Positions 35,780 to 49,295 of a stretch of 64,000 bases of DNA are shown piece after piece. The position numbers and the translations under genes are program-made. Origin of the DNA: Sinotaia quadrata. Lineage: Eukaryota > Mollusca > Gastropoda > Architaenioglossa > Viviparidae. Under the pieces are notes generated by a model that saw only the letters and a program-made list of their open reading frames with translations, searched no databases and was not told where the DNA came from. Position 1 is the stretch's first letter. Each line of letters starts with the position of its first letter. Where the stretch lies: positions 20,439,701 through 20,503,700 of the forward strand of contig CM054184.1 of the NCBI GenBank assembly GCA_028829895.1, written 5' to 3'.

Positions 35780-38700
35780 GAGAGAAAGAGAGAAGCTACA
35801 TATAAAGAAATAGAATTATTGCTTTCTAATTAGTTAGACAGAAATACTTGTAGAAGTAGCAGTTGTTGTGGGTTATTCAATAGCAGCCTCGCATTATGTG
35901 TTCCACTGATTTAAAGCTTCAAGAATAACAACAACTGTATGATATGTGTAATAACATGATAAGAAAAGCAAACTTCATAACAAATACAGTAATATAATAC
36001 TGGTGTTGATTTAAATTTCAAAGTCAGTTTTATATGGACATTGAAACTTGTAACTGTTGATGACGTTCTGAGGAACTGATTCGCATTTTGTTCAATCTCC
36101 ACTTTGCTTGAGTTGTGAATTTCTGGCGGATATTAGATAACCGAGATTGGAGCAAATTAACACGCAGACAGCACACTAATAATTTATCACATGAGTTTGC
36201 AGAAATTACATAAGCATAGTCGTTATTAATGTGCTAAGAGATAAATCTTTCCTTTAAAAAAATCATGTTAATTTGCCATGATACGAATATTTTCAAATCA
36301 ATAATCAGTTTTGCGTTAATTAGGCCCCAATGTGTCTTGTTAACAATATGTATGCTAAAATCAACGAATTTGGAAGATATTATCGCGCAGTCGAATGAAG
36401 GAAAAACACCCCATGACTAACACAAGGTAGTAATACTGATCATTGCCCACCTACTCTGCTACAGTCCAGCAACTTAATACTGTGAAACAATTCAATAGCA
36501 CTTGCAGTGTAAATCTACGGACTACGAAAACACGTCAACTTAAAAATGTTGACGTTTAAATATATCAAACATTTAATGGAAGATAAAATCTGGGATCTTC
36601 CATTCTGCAAATTTTTCAATAATTGCTGAATACATTGCATTTATTTTCAATGCAAAAACATCATTTTCTTTAATTCGTGTTGAAGGTTTGGTGCAAAAAG
36701 AAATGTGTTACATGTCCAAGCACTATGTGTTTAAGAACAGGGAGAAGAACAATGCCCTGGTTTTCGTCACAGACTCATGAGGAATTTGTACTTTTATATG
36801 CAAAATTAAGTAGATATTTCTAAGCCCGTTGACTTGCACACGTTGGTTTCTGCTGAATGTATTGGGTCCCGCCATATATATACATTAAACTGTGACCATT
36901 AACAAACATACATGCAAATATAGATACTTTCTTAAATACCAGTTCGTACATTTATTGCAAAGTGAACATTCCGGCATATTATCTAACTTGCTTAGTTCTA
37001 AATACTAGGCCATGTTTTATCTTCCATTTGATACCCGTGGGTAACGTGATCTTCCTGTCACCTTCCACTTTGAAGTGCGTGGGGTTTAGCGTTAGAAGAG
37101 CGATCTTAATCTGCCATTAATCTTGAGTGAGATAGCAGGTCTTCGCAATCGCGAGTGTCACACGAATATTTTTATGTTTAAGAATGCCCATCTGAACCAG
37201 ACACAAACTCATTTGTAACTGAGATCTACTCATAACTCAGATATCATCAAAAGAATACACTCTAGAAGTGAGGGAAAAGACTGATAACAAAGTGAAAACA
37301 AATATATTCTCTCGCAACTCCAAACAAGGAAACAATTATATAGAAGGGCTGTCAAAATGTCTTTTGTCATTCGTATTTTGACTGAAGAAAGCTCTCTTGT
37401 AATATATCATTTTTAAAATGTAAACTTTAAAAATGACATTTCTGTTCTTCAAACAATAAAGTCGTCCAATGTGGGGCCTTGATAGGAAACTCACATTCAT
37501 TCATAAAAACACTTGTTTGGAAAAATGGCATGAATATACAACATGTAAAATATCACATTCAAATGCATAACATCGTAAGATATAAAAAAATAACATCAAC
37601 AACGACAAAACTTTGGGTTTTTATTTGTTTAATTATGCATGTACCACGAACATCTAGCGATTAATGGAGTCGTTAATGAATGTATGTTTTGCAATGTTAG
37701 AAATACAATATATCCTATTTGCAGATGAATCATGAACATCCTAGCGAAAATTTTCCCATTATGCAAATAAATTGTGGTTGGGTTGACGAGAGGTGTAATA
37801 TCTGACCATTGTAGCAAAGACAATTTCCATGATCAACTACGGTTTTATCTCTCCATTAGACAGATTTTAAAATAATTGTAAGAAGAATACGTATATATAT
37901 ATGCAATGACAAACATAAAATCATAAAATTGCATTCTGTATTTCAGCAATCTTCAAGGGTAAAAGTTTAGAAATCTCTATCAAATGACAGTGATTTGAGA
38001 ATGTTGACTTATTACATGAGTGAAAAAGAACAAACGACAGCAGTAATGAATGGAACAGATGGGATTATTTGGAATAAGAAGTGTATGTTTTTTTTATATT
38101 GTTTAACAAATACTTCTCTATAGCAGTAAAATAATGTACTGAAGGAAGCGTATCATTACACTGGGGGTCAAGCACTTCCTGTATATGTTTTATGTCTACT
38201 GCTAACTTTGGGTTTAAAACACGCAGAAAATCGAATTCATTTGGAATGTATAATTCGGACGTCGTATGATTCCAGAAACGGTGAACTATATACAGTAGAC
38301 CTCAGATTATCATCATATATTATCATCTCATATTATTCTGCCTCTGCGAGAATTTTATTTTGTACATTTGCATATGTAAAACCTATCTTAAAATGAGAAA
38401 ATGCATGACCTGTGTAAATTATATAATACAAAATGTTATTATAACTGCTTCATAATAAAAACATATAAATAGGAAATTGTATACGTCATAGAAAGGATTA
38501 CTGTATACTCGGGAGAAGTAATTATATATGGTAGATGGGGGAGGGGACATAATTAAAACAAACAATATTCATTTTACTTAAATAAAATAATTAATAAATA
38601 CAGAAAGAAACGGTATTAATAGCTCATACAAATTAACATTTTAAATTATTTTAAGGTAATATTTAAGAAAATATAATGCGATCTAAGCAACATAAGAATA

Positions 38701-39228
38701 TTAACTTTAAAAATAAAAAATGAAACACATGATGAACACGGCGGTATTGATCATGTACAAGATATATTGGCCAATATAGGTACATGCAAAATAAATATTC
38801 TAAGTTTAAAAACAAGTTTAAATCGGGGCGGGGGTTGAAGATATATTAAAGCGGGATGAATTCCAGATTAATATGTAAGTGGCATTAGATAATATATGAA
38901 ATTACCCAAAGTAACTAAAACATACCATTGAAGAAATGCAGCAATACAAAAATGTTGGTGAGAACTGCAAAAGCATGCTGATACTTCCTTTTACAGCTAC
39001 CGACACCGTATTATTGCAAAGTATTATTTAATACTGATGAAAAGAACTGCTACAAGGGAGGCCCCATTCTCGAACTTAATTGCAGATTTTGCATAGCAAC
39101 CTTATCTGTTTAATCATTTATTCGGCTAACTGACCACTGGGCATTTGTGTGCAGCCTGAATCTGAGTTGGTCGGTGTTCTACATAAACAGATTTTAATTC
39201 ATCAATCTATAAGCACGACATGGGTAAT

Positions 39229-39277
<49 letters not shown>

Positions 39278-39292
39278 ATGTGTGTGTGTGTG
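35780..39292. other. No gene recognised
   Basis: AT-rich sequence of about 3.5 kb. All ORFs are under 70 codons and show no domain or splice context that I can support. A short (GT)n run lies at its right end (39235-39292). Confidence 0.4.
39235..39292. repeat. (GT)n microsatellite
   Basis: A GT run of about 55 bases that truncates the adjacent LTR-like fragment. Confidence 0.96.
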
Positions 39293-39467
39293 ATGGTTTG
39301 CATTACATCAGCAATTTCTAGCATATTCTCATCTCGGTGTTTACTTCAACTTAGACACTTTCAAAAATACCGTCATAAGGAGTGTCCAAGGTCGATTACT
39401 CTGACAATTTAACAATTTATGTAACAATTATATTTTAAAATAGGGAGAGGCAAATTTATTCCGCCTC
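39293..39467 (-). mobile_element. LTR-like repeat, 5' end fragment
   Basis: On the minus strand it starts near 39467 with GAGGCGGAATAAATTTGCC and contains the 'tagaaattgctgatgtaatg' block before ending at the GT run. Confidence 0.8.
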
Positions 39468-39659
39468 AAAATAAACCAAATTGCACTTATTTTAGGGATA
39501 TTGAAGGCATCGGGTGATCCAAACTGGTCCATACTAACTCTGGCAATTCCTGAAAAAGACAGAGCAAATGATGATACATGGATTTTGAGATCGTTCAAGA
39601 TTTCATTCTAAACAGGCCAATCATGTCGTCGAAAAGAGTGCATAATATACAAACTGTAG

Positions 39660-39858
39660 AGTAGGAGGAGGAGGAGTAAGATTCAGTAGTAGTAGTAGGA
39701 GGAGGAGGAGGAGGAGGAGGAGATAGTAGTAATAGTAGTAGTAGTATAGAAGTAGTAGTACAGTAGTAGTAGCACGAGGAGGAGGAGATAGTAGTAGTAG
39801 TAGTAGTAATAGTAGTAGTAATAATAGTAATAGTAGTAATAGTAGTAGTAGTAGTGTA
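39660..39858. repeat. Compound trinucleotide tract (GTA/GGA)
   Basis: Alternating runs of AGT/GTA and GGA triplets over about 200 bases, which read as poly-Leu on the minus strand. Confidence 0.95.
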
Positions 39859-40476
39859 ACTGCTTTGATGTTATTGTTGTTATAAATATTCTTCTCCAAG
39901 ATACAATGTAAAATTGTGTCTTAATCCTTAAAAAGTATTTTGACTGTCATCAAAGTAAGGGACAGTGATCAATGTCTTGTTTCAGTGCATTTCTGAGGCT
40001 GCTATATGTTTGAGTTTTGGAAGCGGCTCTCTGTGTCCCATATGATCACAGTGAGTTCTTACCGTTATGATAATGTAAACTTAATGTGTTTCAGTTCGGT
40101 TAGAAAAGCACCCATTGTGGTTATGTTGACATTCCTTTGTTTGCATTGTTGGCCGAACAGCCACAAGAGATAAGCGAGTTCCCTAGGAAACAACGTGAAC
40201 AGGCGAATTGCGTCTGATAATCTTATAATATCGAATAAAAGGACAATTTATCGGTTTGATTGTCACTTACTAATCGGCTTGTAACTTTGCTGGAAAAAAA
40301 TTTACACTTCACACAAATGTAATCTGTCTATCGACTGATTATAAGTGTCTTTAGTCTGCAAGAAATTAATTAATTTGCGAGCTCTTAAGTTGATTAAGAA
40401 TAAAATTGTATTTATTAGTAAATATTACTTCAAGTGAAAATGCTTTATCTTCCAGCTCATTCGGGTTATGGACAAA

Positions 40477-40825
40477 CCTTGACGTTAAGACATTGTATCG
40501 GGCATACACTTGTGTCAACAACAGACCTTGACTTTAAGACACTGCACCGGGCATACACTTGTGTCAACAACAGACCTTGACTTTAAGACACTGTACCGGG
40601 CATACACTCGTGTCAACAAAAGACCTTGACTTTAAGACACTATACCAAGAATACACATGTATCATCAACAGACCTTGACGTTAAGACCCTATACCGGGCT
40701 TACACATGTATCAACAACAGACCTTGAATTTAAGACATTGTACCGGGCATACACATGTATCACCAACAGACCTTGACTTTAAGACACTGTACTGGGCTTA
40801 CTCGTGTATCAACAAAAGACTTTGA
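40477..40825. repeat. Minisatellite, 49 bp x about 7
   Basis: Units of 49 bases have the blocks 'accttgactttaagacac', 'accgggcatacac' and 'gtatcaacaacag'. The array decays towards 41100, where 'aaacatagtaaatatacact'-like half units continue. Confidence 0.92.
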
Positions 40826-41699
40826 CTTTAACACATTGCACTAGTGAGAGCAATAAACATTGACTTAAACAAAATACATAAACACTAGCGTGTAGATCAC
40901 ACTAAGAAATTAAACATAGTTATTGTATACTCGTGATCAGAGTCACACCTTGTTTTCAACATGGAAATATACACTAGGTTTGAAACATAGTAAATAAACA
41001 CTTTAGTTAAGTCACGTCTTGGTTTCAAACATAGTAAATATACAATTTAGTCAGGCCACATCTTGATTTTAAACATAAAACATATATACACTGAAACAAT
41101 TGCACATTGATTGTAAGCATGTTACATATGAACTCATATCAGGGACACTCTAATAATAATTGCATTTATTATATTATCGTGTTAAGGATATGACGTAAAA
41201 CTTCAAAGATAAACATTATCTTCCGCGTTTACTTATATATAAGTGTCAGAAACAAAGGATGACAAACAAATTACACATTATAAACAGGTAAATTCTTGTG
41301 AATCAGTAAAGTAACAGCGATTGACGTAATTCTTCACAAATAATAGACAATTCTCATAATGTCGAGTTTTCACTTTTGCACAAAAAGATTGCATTGAACA
41401 AAACGAGCGCGTTTCTTCACATGCTTCTTGATCTGCTCAGTAGAATATCACGCCATTTAATTTTCTAAAACTTATAATTTCTTATTTTGGCTGTGCTATT
41501 AAGTGGAGGTAGAGCGTGTACTGTTCTTCAGTCGTCATGGTAATGTAAGGGTGTTTGGCGTATGATTCGAAGGAAAATTACTCTTTCACATAATAAAGAC
41601 TTAAACCAGAAATTGCATAAGTTACTATAGAGTTATATTGCATTGCAAATAGTATATCTATATTGCATTATATAGTGTTGCTACAGAAATATATTGCAA

Positions 41700-41886
<187 letters not shown>

Positions 41887-41892
41887 CGGGCA

Positions 41893-42160
41893 GATGGGAA
41901 CTCGCTAAATATAGATTAAAAGACGGATTTATTTTCTCCTTTAGTAAGAAGTGTTCTACCTATGGAAATATTGTGTGACAGTAAATATATTTAATGTTGT
42001 GGCAGAGAGAAAACATTTTCAGCGCCCGCATATTTTCCAGATGAGTAAGACAAGTGGTGACAATTATCAAAAACATAAATTAAGATTATCATCATTTGTA
42101 ATTATTTAAGTATGATTAATTAAAGATGATATAATAATAATAACCATTAATTAGGTGGCG
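41893..42160 (+). mobile_element. LTR-like repeat, 3' end fragment
   Basis: It starts at 'gaactcgctaaatatagatt' and includes 'ttctcctttagtaagaagtg' and 'attgtgtgacagtaaat', ending near 'aattaggtggcgttt'. Confidence 0.82.
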
Positions 42161-42557
42161 TTTATATATATGCATATGTGTGTGTTTGATGCTGTAGATC
42201 TATAGAGTGCAGTATATTTAGTATATAGAGCTATTGTGATATATAATCCCATTCAACCATAATCATTAGATTACACTGCATGCAATACAAAAATAAAACA
42301 TAAAACGCAAACATTCCTGTTGGTCCTCAGCAATACTAACATACCAGGCAACGGCACAGCAGATAGGGGAACAAAATATGCCACCACACACGGAGTAGTA
42401 ATAAATACGCCCATATATTCAACAGAACATTTCCAAAAGAAAGAAAATACAAAGAAAAAAACCCACCCATAGATGTATTGTCCTTGGCAACAATCTTAAG
42501 GAATTATAACACCATTCTAAGCAGTTCAGTCACAGTGTAGTACAGCAAGGACCAAAT

Positions 42558-42743
42558 TATGACACGATACACTACAATGACACGGTACAGTGCACTAAAG
42601 ACGGTACACTACAATGACACGGTACAGTGCATTAAAGACGGTACACTACAATGACACGAATACAGTGCATTAAAGACGATACACTACAATGACACGAATA
42701 CAGTGCACTAAAGACGATACACTACAATGACACGAATACAGTG
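42558..42743. repeat. Minisatellite, 37-38 bp, left half of a split array
   Basis: Five units with blocks 'cagtgcactaaagacgatac' and 'actacaatgacac'. The array stops at CAGTG (42739-42743) and resumes with the same register at 44470. Confidence 0.94.
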
Positions 42744-44469
42744 TGTCACAGGAAATGAGGGACAGAAATTATATTTTATTTCATTTTAAAAAACCGCTAA
42801 CAAAACTAGTTGAAGTAACCTGAGTTTTGTTATTTTTCATATGTACCATGTAACTTCCAGTAACGGTCACCTAAGATCTCTTTAGTAGACAGACGTTCGT
42901 GACACAGTGTGTGTTATCATGTCATATTGAATATATATATTAGTTTGTGGAAAATATGTATATTAAAAAAAAGGGACAATTGCGCACTAGGGTCACATGT
43001 TGTTTACGAGAGAATAGGCCAGTGCGCATTAGAATTGACCACAGAAAGACGTTCCGCACGGACATCACTAAATATCCAAGGCAAAAATTGAGTCACACGG
43101 CATAGCTTCTGGAAAGTTCTGGAGACCTTCAGTAAAGCTATATAAGAGGCAAAAGGAAGACTTTACTCTCAATGTTGAAAACGTCGATTCGTCTGAAGCC
43201 AGTCTAACTTCACGTATGAATTATCTCATGTACAGAGATTTCATAAAGGAAAGCTGCAATAATCTCTTTCCATCCGTTTTCCATCCGTCTGATGCCATAT
43301 ATTGAGTAACGAGGCAAAATTACTCAGTATAATTTTTGGCAAAGTGGAAAGTTCACTGTCAAGAAAAACCAATGTATGCGACACTGGTTGTATGCAGTTA
43401 ACGACACGAGGGACCCATTTTGTACCCCCCCCGTCTGAGTTCGTTTGGCAGTCTATCCCGCAATTGAGAAGGCTAGCGCCGGAGATACATATCCGGATTT
43501 CTACACTCAATGTAATGCAACGACACATCCCACTGGACGACTCCATCCGATAATGCTAAACGTCGTTGAGGTGTCCGTTTCCACGACAACCAAGAAACAA
43601 CGACAATTATCGAGGCTGACAACAGTCAGCTAAATTTCAGATTTCTCCCCAGTGATAATCTGAAAGTGGTGCCTAGATTCTGCAGAATCTTCACCTGTAA
43701 TGCGACGCCTCAATTGCGTCGTGGTCTTCACTTTGAAGTGCCGCTTATAAGTGACGTGTGAGATTACGTCATCTCCTTGGAACTCTGACATTAATAGTGA
43801 GTAATAATTAGCACGGCTAACGCGCACATACTAAACTCTAGGACTCTAAGAAAATGAACACTATTATATCGTTTGCAAAATAAGAACTTTAATGTTAAAA
43901 TTAATGCTTATTCTATATGTCAACTATTGTTAAAGCGGCCCCATTTGCCGCATAGGAATTGTGTAATTAATCTTTATTTTATATTTTGAATTTCATCATT
44001 TTCATCTCCCCTTATTTCCCACAGAGTGTATGACATTGGAAAGTTGAATGAATGATTAATCACTGTGCGAAAGAGTAGTGCCCCTTTTAAATCGGGAAAT
44101 AAATAACCTGATTTAAACATCTTTCAACTCTCTTGTTATTCATAGTTTTTGAGAGGGACGAAAGAATTTGTACTATTGTTTTGCACCGTTCGTCTGTTCG
44201 TCCATTTATTCACATTTATGATACACACTCACAACACACACCGCCAATAAAACGTTCCTTGGCATGACATTAATAAACTGGGCCCCACCCAAACATCAAT
44301 GGTGTATGTCATGTGTGTCTATGTAACAACTTGACGCGACGTAGTACTGGCATACGTCACACGGGCTTTTCTTGGAGGTGCACCGGAGCAGGCCAAAAAT
44401 AGACTTCACCCTTTGCATCTCTAACTTCAGCTCGGGGTCGGCTTGTAAAGAGCCCTGCACTTTGTGACA
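42744..44469. mobile_element. 1726-bp insertion with TGTCACA ends and 5-bp target duplication
   Basis: The element starts TGTCACAGG and ends CTTTGTGACA, so the outer 7 bases are inverted repeats and the ends are TG...CA. CAGTG flanks it on both sides (42739-42743 and 44470-44474), and removing it restores a normal 38-bp minisatellite unit. TG...CA ends with a 5-bp duplication are the hallmark of an LTR (solo LTR) inserted by an integrase; a DNA element with short inverted ends is the alternative. A TATATAAG box lies at 43139. No coding region of its own was recognised. Confidence 0.85.
43107..43146 (+). promoter_or_regulatory. Heat-shock-element-like motif followed by TATA box
   Basis: TTCtgGAAagTTCtgGAG at 43107-43124 matches alternating nGAAn units (three perfect units plus a fourth ending GAG). 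A TATATAAG box begins at 43139, 15 bases further. This is the usual layout of a heat-inducible core promoter. It sits about 365 bases inside the 1726-bp insertion. Function is inferred from motif and spacing only. Confidence 0.6.
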
Positions 44470-44657
44470 CAGTGCACTAAAGACGATACACTACAATGAC
44501 ACGAATACAGTGCACTAAAGACGATACACTACAATGACACGAATACAGTGCACTAAAGACGATACACTACAATGACACGAATACAGTGCACTAAAGACGA
44601 TACACTACAATGACACGAATACAGTGCACTAAAGACGATACTCTACAATGACACGTG
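44470..44657. repeat. Minisatellite, 38 bp x 5, right half of the split array
   Basis: Nearly identical 38-base units continuing the array of 42558-42743 beyond the insertion. Confidence 0.95.
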
Positions 44658-44659
44658 AT

Positions 44660-44990
44660 TATTGTGCATTAAAGATATAGCACTAAAATTATTTTATAGC
44701 GAAAAAAATGTATTATTGTGCAGAAAAGATATTGCACTAAAACTATTTTATAGCGAGAAAATTAATGTGCAGAAAAGATATAGCACTAAAACTATTTTAT
44801 AGCGAGAATACGTGATTACTGTGCAGAAAAGATATTGCACTAAAACTATTTTATAGCGAGAAAACGAATTTACTATGCAAAAAAGATATTGCACTAAAAC
44901 TATTTTATAGCGAGAAAACGTGATTACTGTGCAGAAAAGATATAGCACTAAAAGTATTTTATAGCGATTACATTGCAATAGGTTACAACA
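44660..44990. repeat. Minisatellite, 54 bp x about 6
   Basis: Units carry 'gcactaaaactattttatag' and 'tgattactgtgcagaaaaga'. Since 54 is divisible by three, the minus strand shows an 18-residue repeat ORF (RYKIVLVQYLFCTVIT-like) that is a by-product. Confidence 0.94.
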
Positions 44991-44994
44991 CTTC

Positions 44995-45227
44995 CTGTTT
45001 TATGTCGAGTGCAGAATAGACAATAGACCACAACGCTTTCTGTTTTATGACGAGTGCAGAAAAGACAATAGACCACAACACTTTCTGTTTTATGACGAGT
45101 GCAGAAAAGACAATAGACCACAACACTTTCTGTTTTATGACGAGTGCAGAAAAGACAATAGACTACAACAGTTTCTGTTTTATGACGAGTGCATAAAAGA
45201 CAATAGACCACAAAGCTTTCTGTTACA
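44995..45227. repeat. Minisatellite, 45 bp x 5
   Basis: Units carry 'ctttctgttttatgacgag' and 'tgcagaaaagacaatagac', giving a 15-residue minus-strand repeat (VVVYCLFCTRHKTES) that is not considered a gene. Confidence 0.94.
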
Positions 45228-46204
45228 ATGTCCAACCGCAGTTACACATCGAACAATATTCAAAACCAAAACAGCGCAAACAGAAATGCCATTCACAACA
45301 GACACACTGCTCTACCCATCAAAACATGCACAAAGTACTTAATTTCAAAGCTGACTCGAACACACTAGGCAAAATATAACATACCCATAAAAACACACGC
45401 ACGCACACACACACACACACACACAAACACACCAATGAACACACACATATACACTAAAGATTAAAGGGGTTGCATCGCCCCGGCCCCATACCCAACAACT
45501 CCACTCACAACTCCTACAAAGAGAGAAGTGGAAGAACATGATAGCGAAATACGCGCACGTACGCACGCACGCACACACATAATCACTCACGCACTGTCTG
45601 TATTGAGTAGGACTGCATATAAGCTGATGAGGAGTGTCAAAATCTTTCTGTCGTGAATTATTCTTCAACTGCTTGCCATTTGAATTAGATAATCTTAATC
45701 TGATACTCTATATATTAAAACTAGTTGTCCTTAATCTATTTCATCTTACATTATGAAATACTTTCCCTTTAATGCCATTCACAATCACATAGCATTTATA
45801 CTCTTTCCTTCTCTAATTTAAATTACTCTCTAAAACTGTAAGTTTTCCAACTCTTCAGCCTGTATCCTGTATTGATCTTCGTAGACAATATCTCAGACTA
45901 AATCTGGTATAAGTAGATTTATCTTCACCTTAATACGTCAAACAGTATGATTTCCTGGCGTCTTACTTTGAAGAGTGTGAGCAGAGTAGTGCTTGAGTTG
46001 ACACTCCTGATTGGCCTCTGGAGGCGAGAGGTGTACAGTCACAATAATCACAGCTCTTACCTAGCCTTAAGTGGGCAGCCTGAGACGCCTGCAGGTGGGG
46101 GGGGGGGCATCAACGACTCTGAATCTTAAGCGCACGCGTAATATAAGTATCCCGTTAGAAAGGAGTTTGATTTTGAGTGGAGCATTACAAGGCGTATATT
46201 TATC

Positions 46205-46402
<198 letters not shown>

Positions 46403-47285
46403 ACATAGCATTTCTACTCTTGTGTTTCTATCAATCTGTCACATCGATCATTCTAATCGAGAGATATATCTAAATGTTCTTCCACTCATATCCAGCATAT
46501 CTATCTATCTATCTGACCACCTGTAGATATATCTAAATGTGGTTTTTTTCTCTCTATGCATTCCATCTATTTCATACATGTTTAATAAGTATCTGTCTGA
46601 TTCATGCATGCAAGGACCTTTTTTTTAGCTAAAATAAAATAAATAATATTCACTTTATATTATACATACCAGTAGGCGACTGTTGAAAACTGAACAGTAT
46701 TATGAAAATCGCGAGTATTTGTTAAAGCGATAACTAGTAATGTAGCTGAGATCATTGAAGACAGAATTTTATCAAAGATGTCTCTTTAACAGTTAATCAC
46801 CGCTGCTTATTAACAACACCTTTAAAATATTAAGTTAGGACAGGCTGTCCGTACGTGACGTTATGGGGTGGGGGGACGAAATCGGACTTGTTTGACGATG
46901 AGTGAGATTTAGAAAACATTTGTCACAAATTGAAGCATAGACAAATTCAATTTACGGTACGGTCTTGTGTTGAAATTGCTGATGTAGTTGGTAAAATGAA
47001 ACCCATGTTTCTTGATTTATGTATGTGTGCTTATGCAATGGTGATATATATAGCGAGTTCCTGGACAGCAAATTAAGACTGACCATCACGAGTTCTGTTT
47101 GGAATTTGAAAGCAGAAGCAAGACACATAATTTATGTCAGATATATGACTGTTGTATATTTGTTTTTGGAATGGAAAATAAAACAGTCAGATGTGTCAGT
47201 GGAATGTTTTCAATGTCAATCACGTTAGTGGTTAAATTCACCTTTGCTTCGGGAAATAAAGCCAGGATTTTAAATGATGTTGAAG

Positions 47286-47520
47286 GTCGCAGCAAATCGT
47301 CAAACTTACCCTGACTCTTTGAATCTAGCACACACTTCTAGTTAGAAAATCGTCAAACTTACCCTGACTCTTTGAATCTAGCACACACTTCTTCTAGTTA
47401 TAAAATCGTCAAACTTACCCTGACTCTTTGAATCTAGCACACACTTCTAGTTAGAAAATCGTCAAACTTACCCTGACTCTTTGAATCTAGCACACGCTTC
47501 TAGTTAGAAAATCGTCAGAC
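47286..47520. repeat. Minisatellite, about 52 bp x 4.5
   Basis: Units carry 'aatcgtcaaacttaccctga' and 'ctttgaatctagcacacact'. On the minus strand every unit contains GTCAGG|GTAAG, a consensus-like splice donor. Confidence 0.93.
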
Positions 47521-48884
47521 TTACACGTGACTCATTTATATAAAATATTTCTTAATTTAATACTTTCTGCGCAAATTCATAATTTTGATGATTGGATATA
47601 AACTAGTTAAGGATAGAGATAAATTAAATCTGCCTTTATCTAATGTGCAAGTGAAGCCGTAGGCTATTCAACGAAAAGCAGAAAAGTTTGTCAGGAAAAA
47701 ACAGCACAGAAATAGAATGAAATCAAGAAATTGCTGATTTCCCTGTCGGATTAAAGACAGTTAAAGACAATGTTCGGATCCCTCCTTGCATTCTGGGCGG
47801 AACAAATACTTGCTGAAAGACAGGATCAAAGCTGGTAGGCCACAGAATTGAAGGAGACTAGGCTGTGCTGACAAAAGCTATTGTGGACATTGTGAAAAAC
47901 GAATCTGCTGTACATAAATAAAGACAGAGTATCAAATCCGTTAAATATTTGGATTGAACAGCTGAACACACAGGATTTGAAATAATGGACGTTAACTTCG
48001 TCTGTTCCCAAATCACGGTTTCTAACTGGAAAGTCAGCAATAGGTGTCCACGGTGCCAGTAAAACCAACTAGAGATGAAAACAGTCATCATATAAAACAT
48101 ATTAACGGTCATTTTTGTTCAGGCACATAACGGCGCTGCCTTACAGGTTGGGTCATCATGAAATCTATTTTGTAAGTGAACATGTTAAGTTATGTGTTCC
48201 AATTGGTCCGACACACGCCAAAGTCCAGATTGATTTGATTGAGTGTAGGGGGCGCTTCCGGCTTCCGCCGCTTTCGCGCAAAGTCCAGAGTACTTTACTG
48301 GTGCCTGTGTAATGTCCATTAATCGCCCTTATCTTGACTGGGTTACATGAGTTAATTCCCCTTGGTCTGTGTGGAAAACCCAGAAGTTGCCGACAATTCG
48401 TATTCAACGTAGGCATATACTCCAGGCTCGTTGTCAACAGCAATCAGCCATGACGTTGACTAGAAAGTTCATAAATCTCATTCTGATACCATTACCAGAA
48501 AACAAACTGATTGTTTGGTCAAACGTATTGTTTTCACAAATGATCGAGGGTGGTCCTGATGACAACCCATGATATCAAAACACTATTCCATCATTGTCTT
48601 CAGTATGATCTTGAAGCCGTTTTTATTGTACACTTTCAAGAAGTTTTACAGTTAAGAGAACGACAGTGGCTTGTTGCAACCGCGCGCTGATTATGAAACA
48701 CGTGTGGGCGACACCCACCATCTTTAATTTAAAAGGTTATGTGCATTGACTTTAATTATTTCTCTGAAACTCTACTATCATTTCCGTGATGATATAAATG
48801 AACTTGATTATGTATATATGATTAATTGATTGCATATGTTTATCCTAGGATAAATCGAAACAGTGTCCAACGTTAATTGATTGT

Positions 48885-49295
48885 GTGAAGTGATGTAAAT
48901 GTCAATGCTCTTTGATTATATTCATATGTTGTATATTTGATTGTTGATTTAATAAATTTATTGCGAAATCTATTGATCTTCTTACACATATTGATAACCT
49001 TATGTTGGAGAAGAAAGTGTATGGACTGGGGCTCGATAAATATAGATTAAATGATGGATTTAGCATATCTTTTAGTAAGAAGTTTTCAACTTTTTGTGAC
49101 GATAAATGTTTGTCTATAATGTTGTGGAAGAGAGATAACGTTTACATCGCCCGCATATCCGCCAAATGAAAGAAATGAGTGGTGTCTTCTAGAGAATTAT
49201 TAATAACATAAATTAAGATTCACACATCACTTGTAATTAGTAGGTGATTAATTAACAATAATAATCAATAACTAGTGTGGCGTAGGCGTCACACA
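48885..49295 (+). mobile_element. LTR-like repeat, 3' part with intact end
   Basis: It matches the family from 'gtgaagtgatgtaaatgtca' to the 3' terminus GTGTGGCGTAGGCGTCACACA, which best defines the family end. Confidence 0.85.

Noticed and set aside
44748..45235. Two repeat ORFs rich in Tyr, Leu, Phe and Cys
   Set aside because: They are frames through the 54-bp and 45-bp minisatellites.
46660..46785. Minus-strand signal-peptide-like exon (QILAIFIILFSFQQSPTG then GTATGT, phase 1), possibly a decayed first exon of a paralogue
   Set aside because: There is no ATG in that frame (a stop precedes it directly) and no cysteine-rich exon follows downstream within the window.
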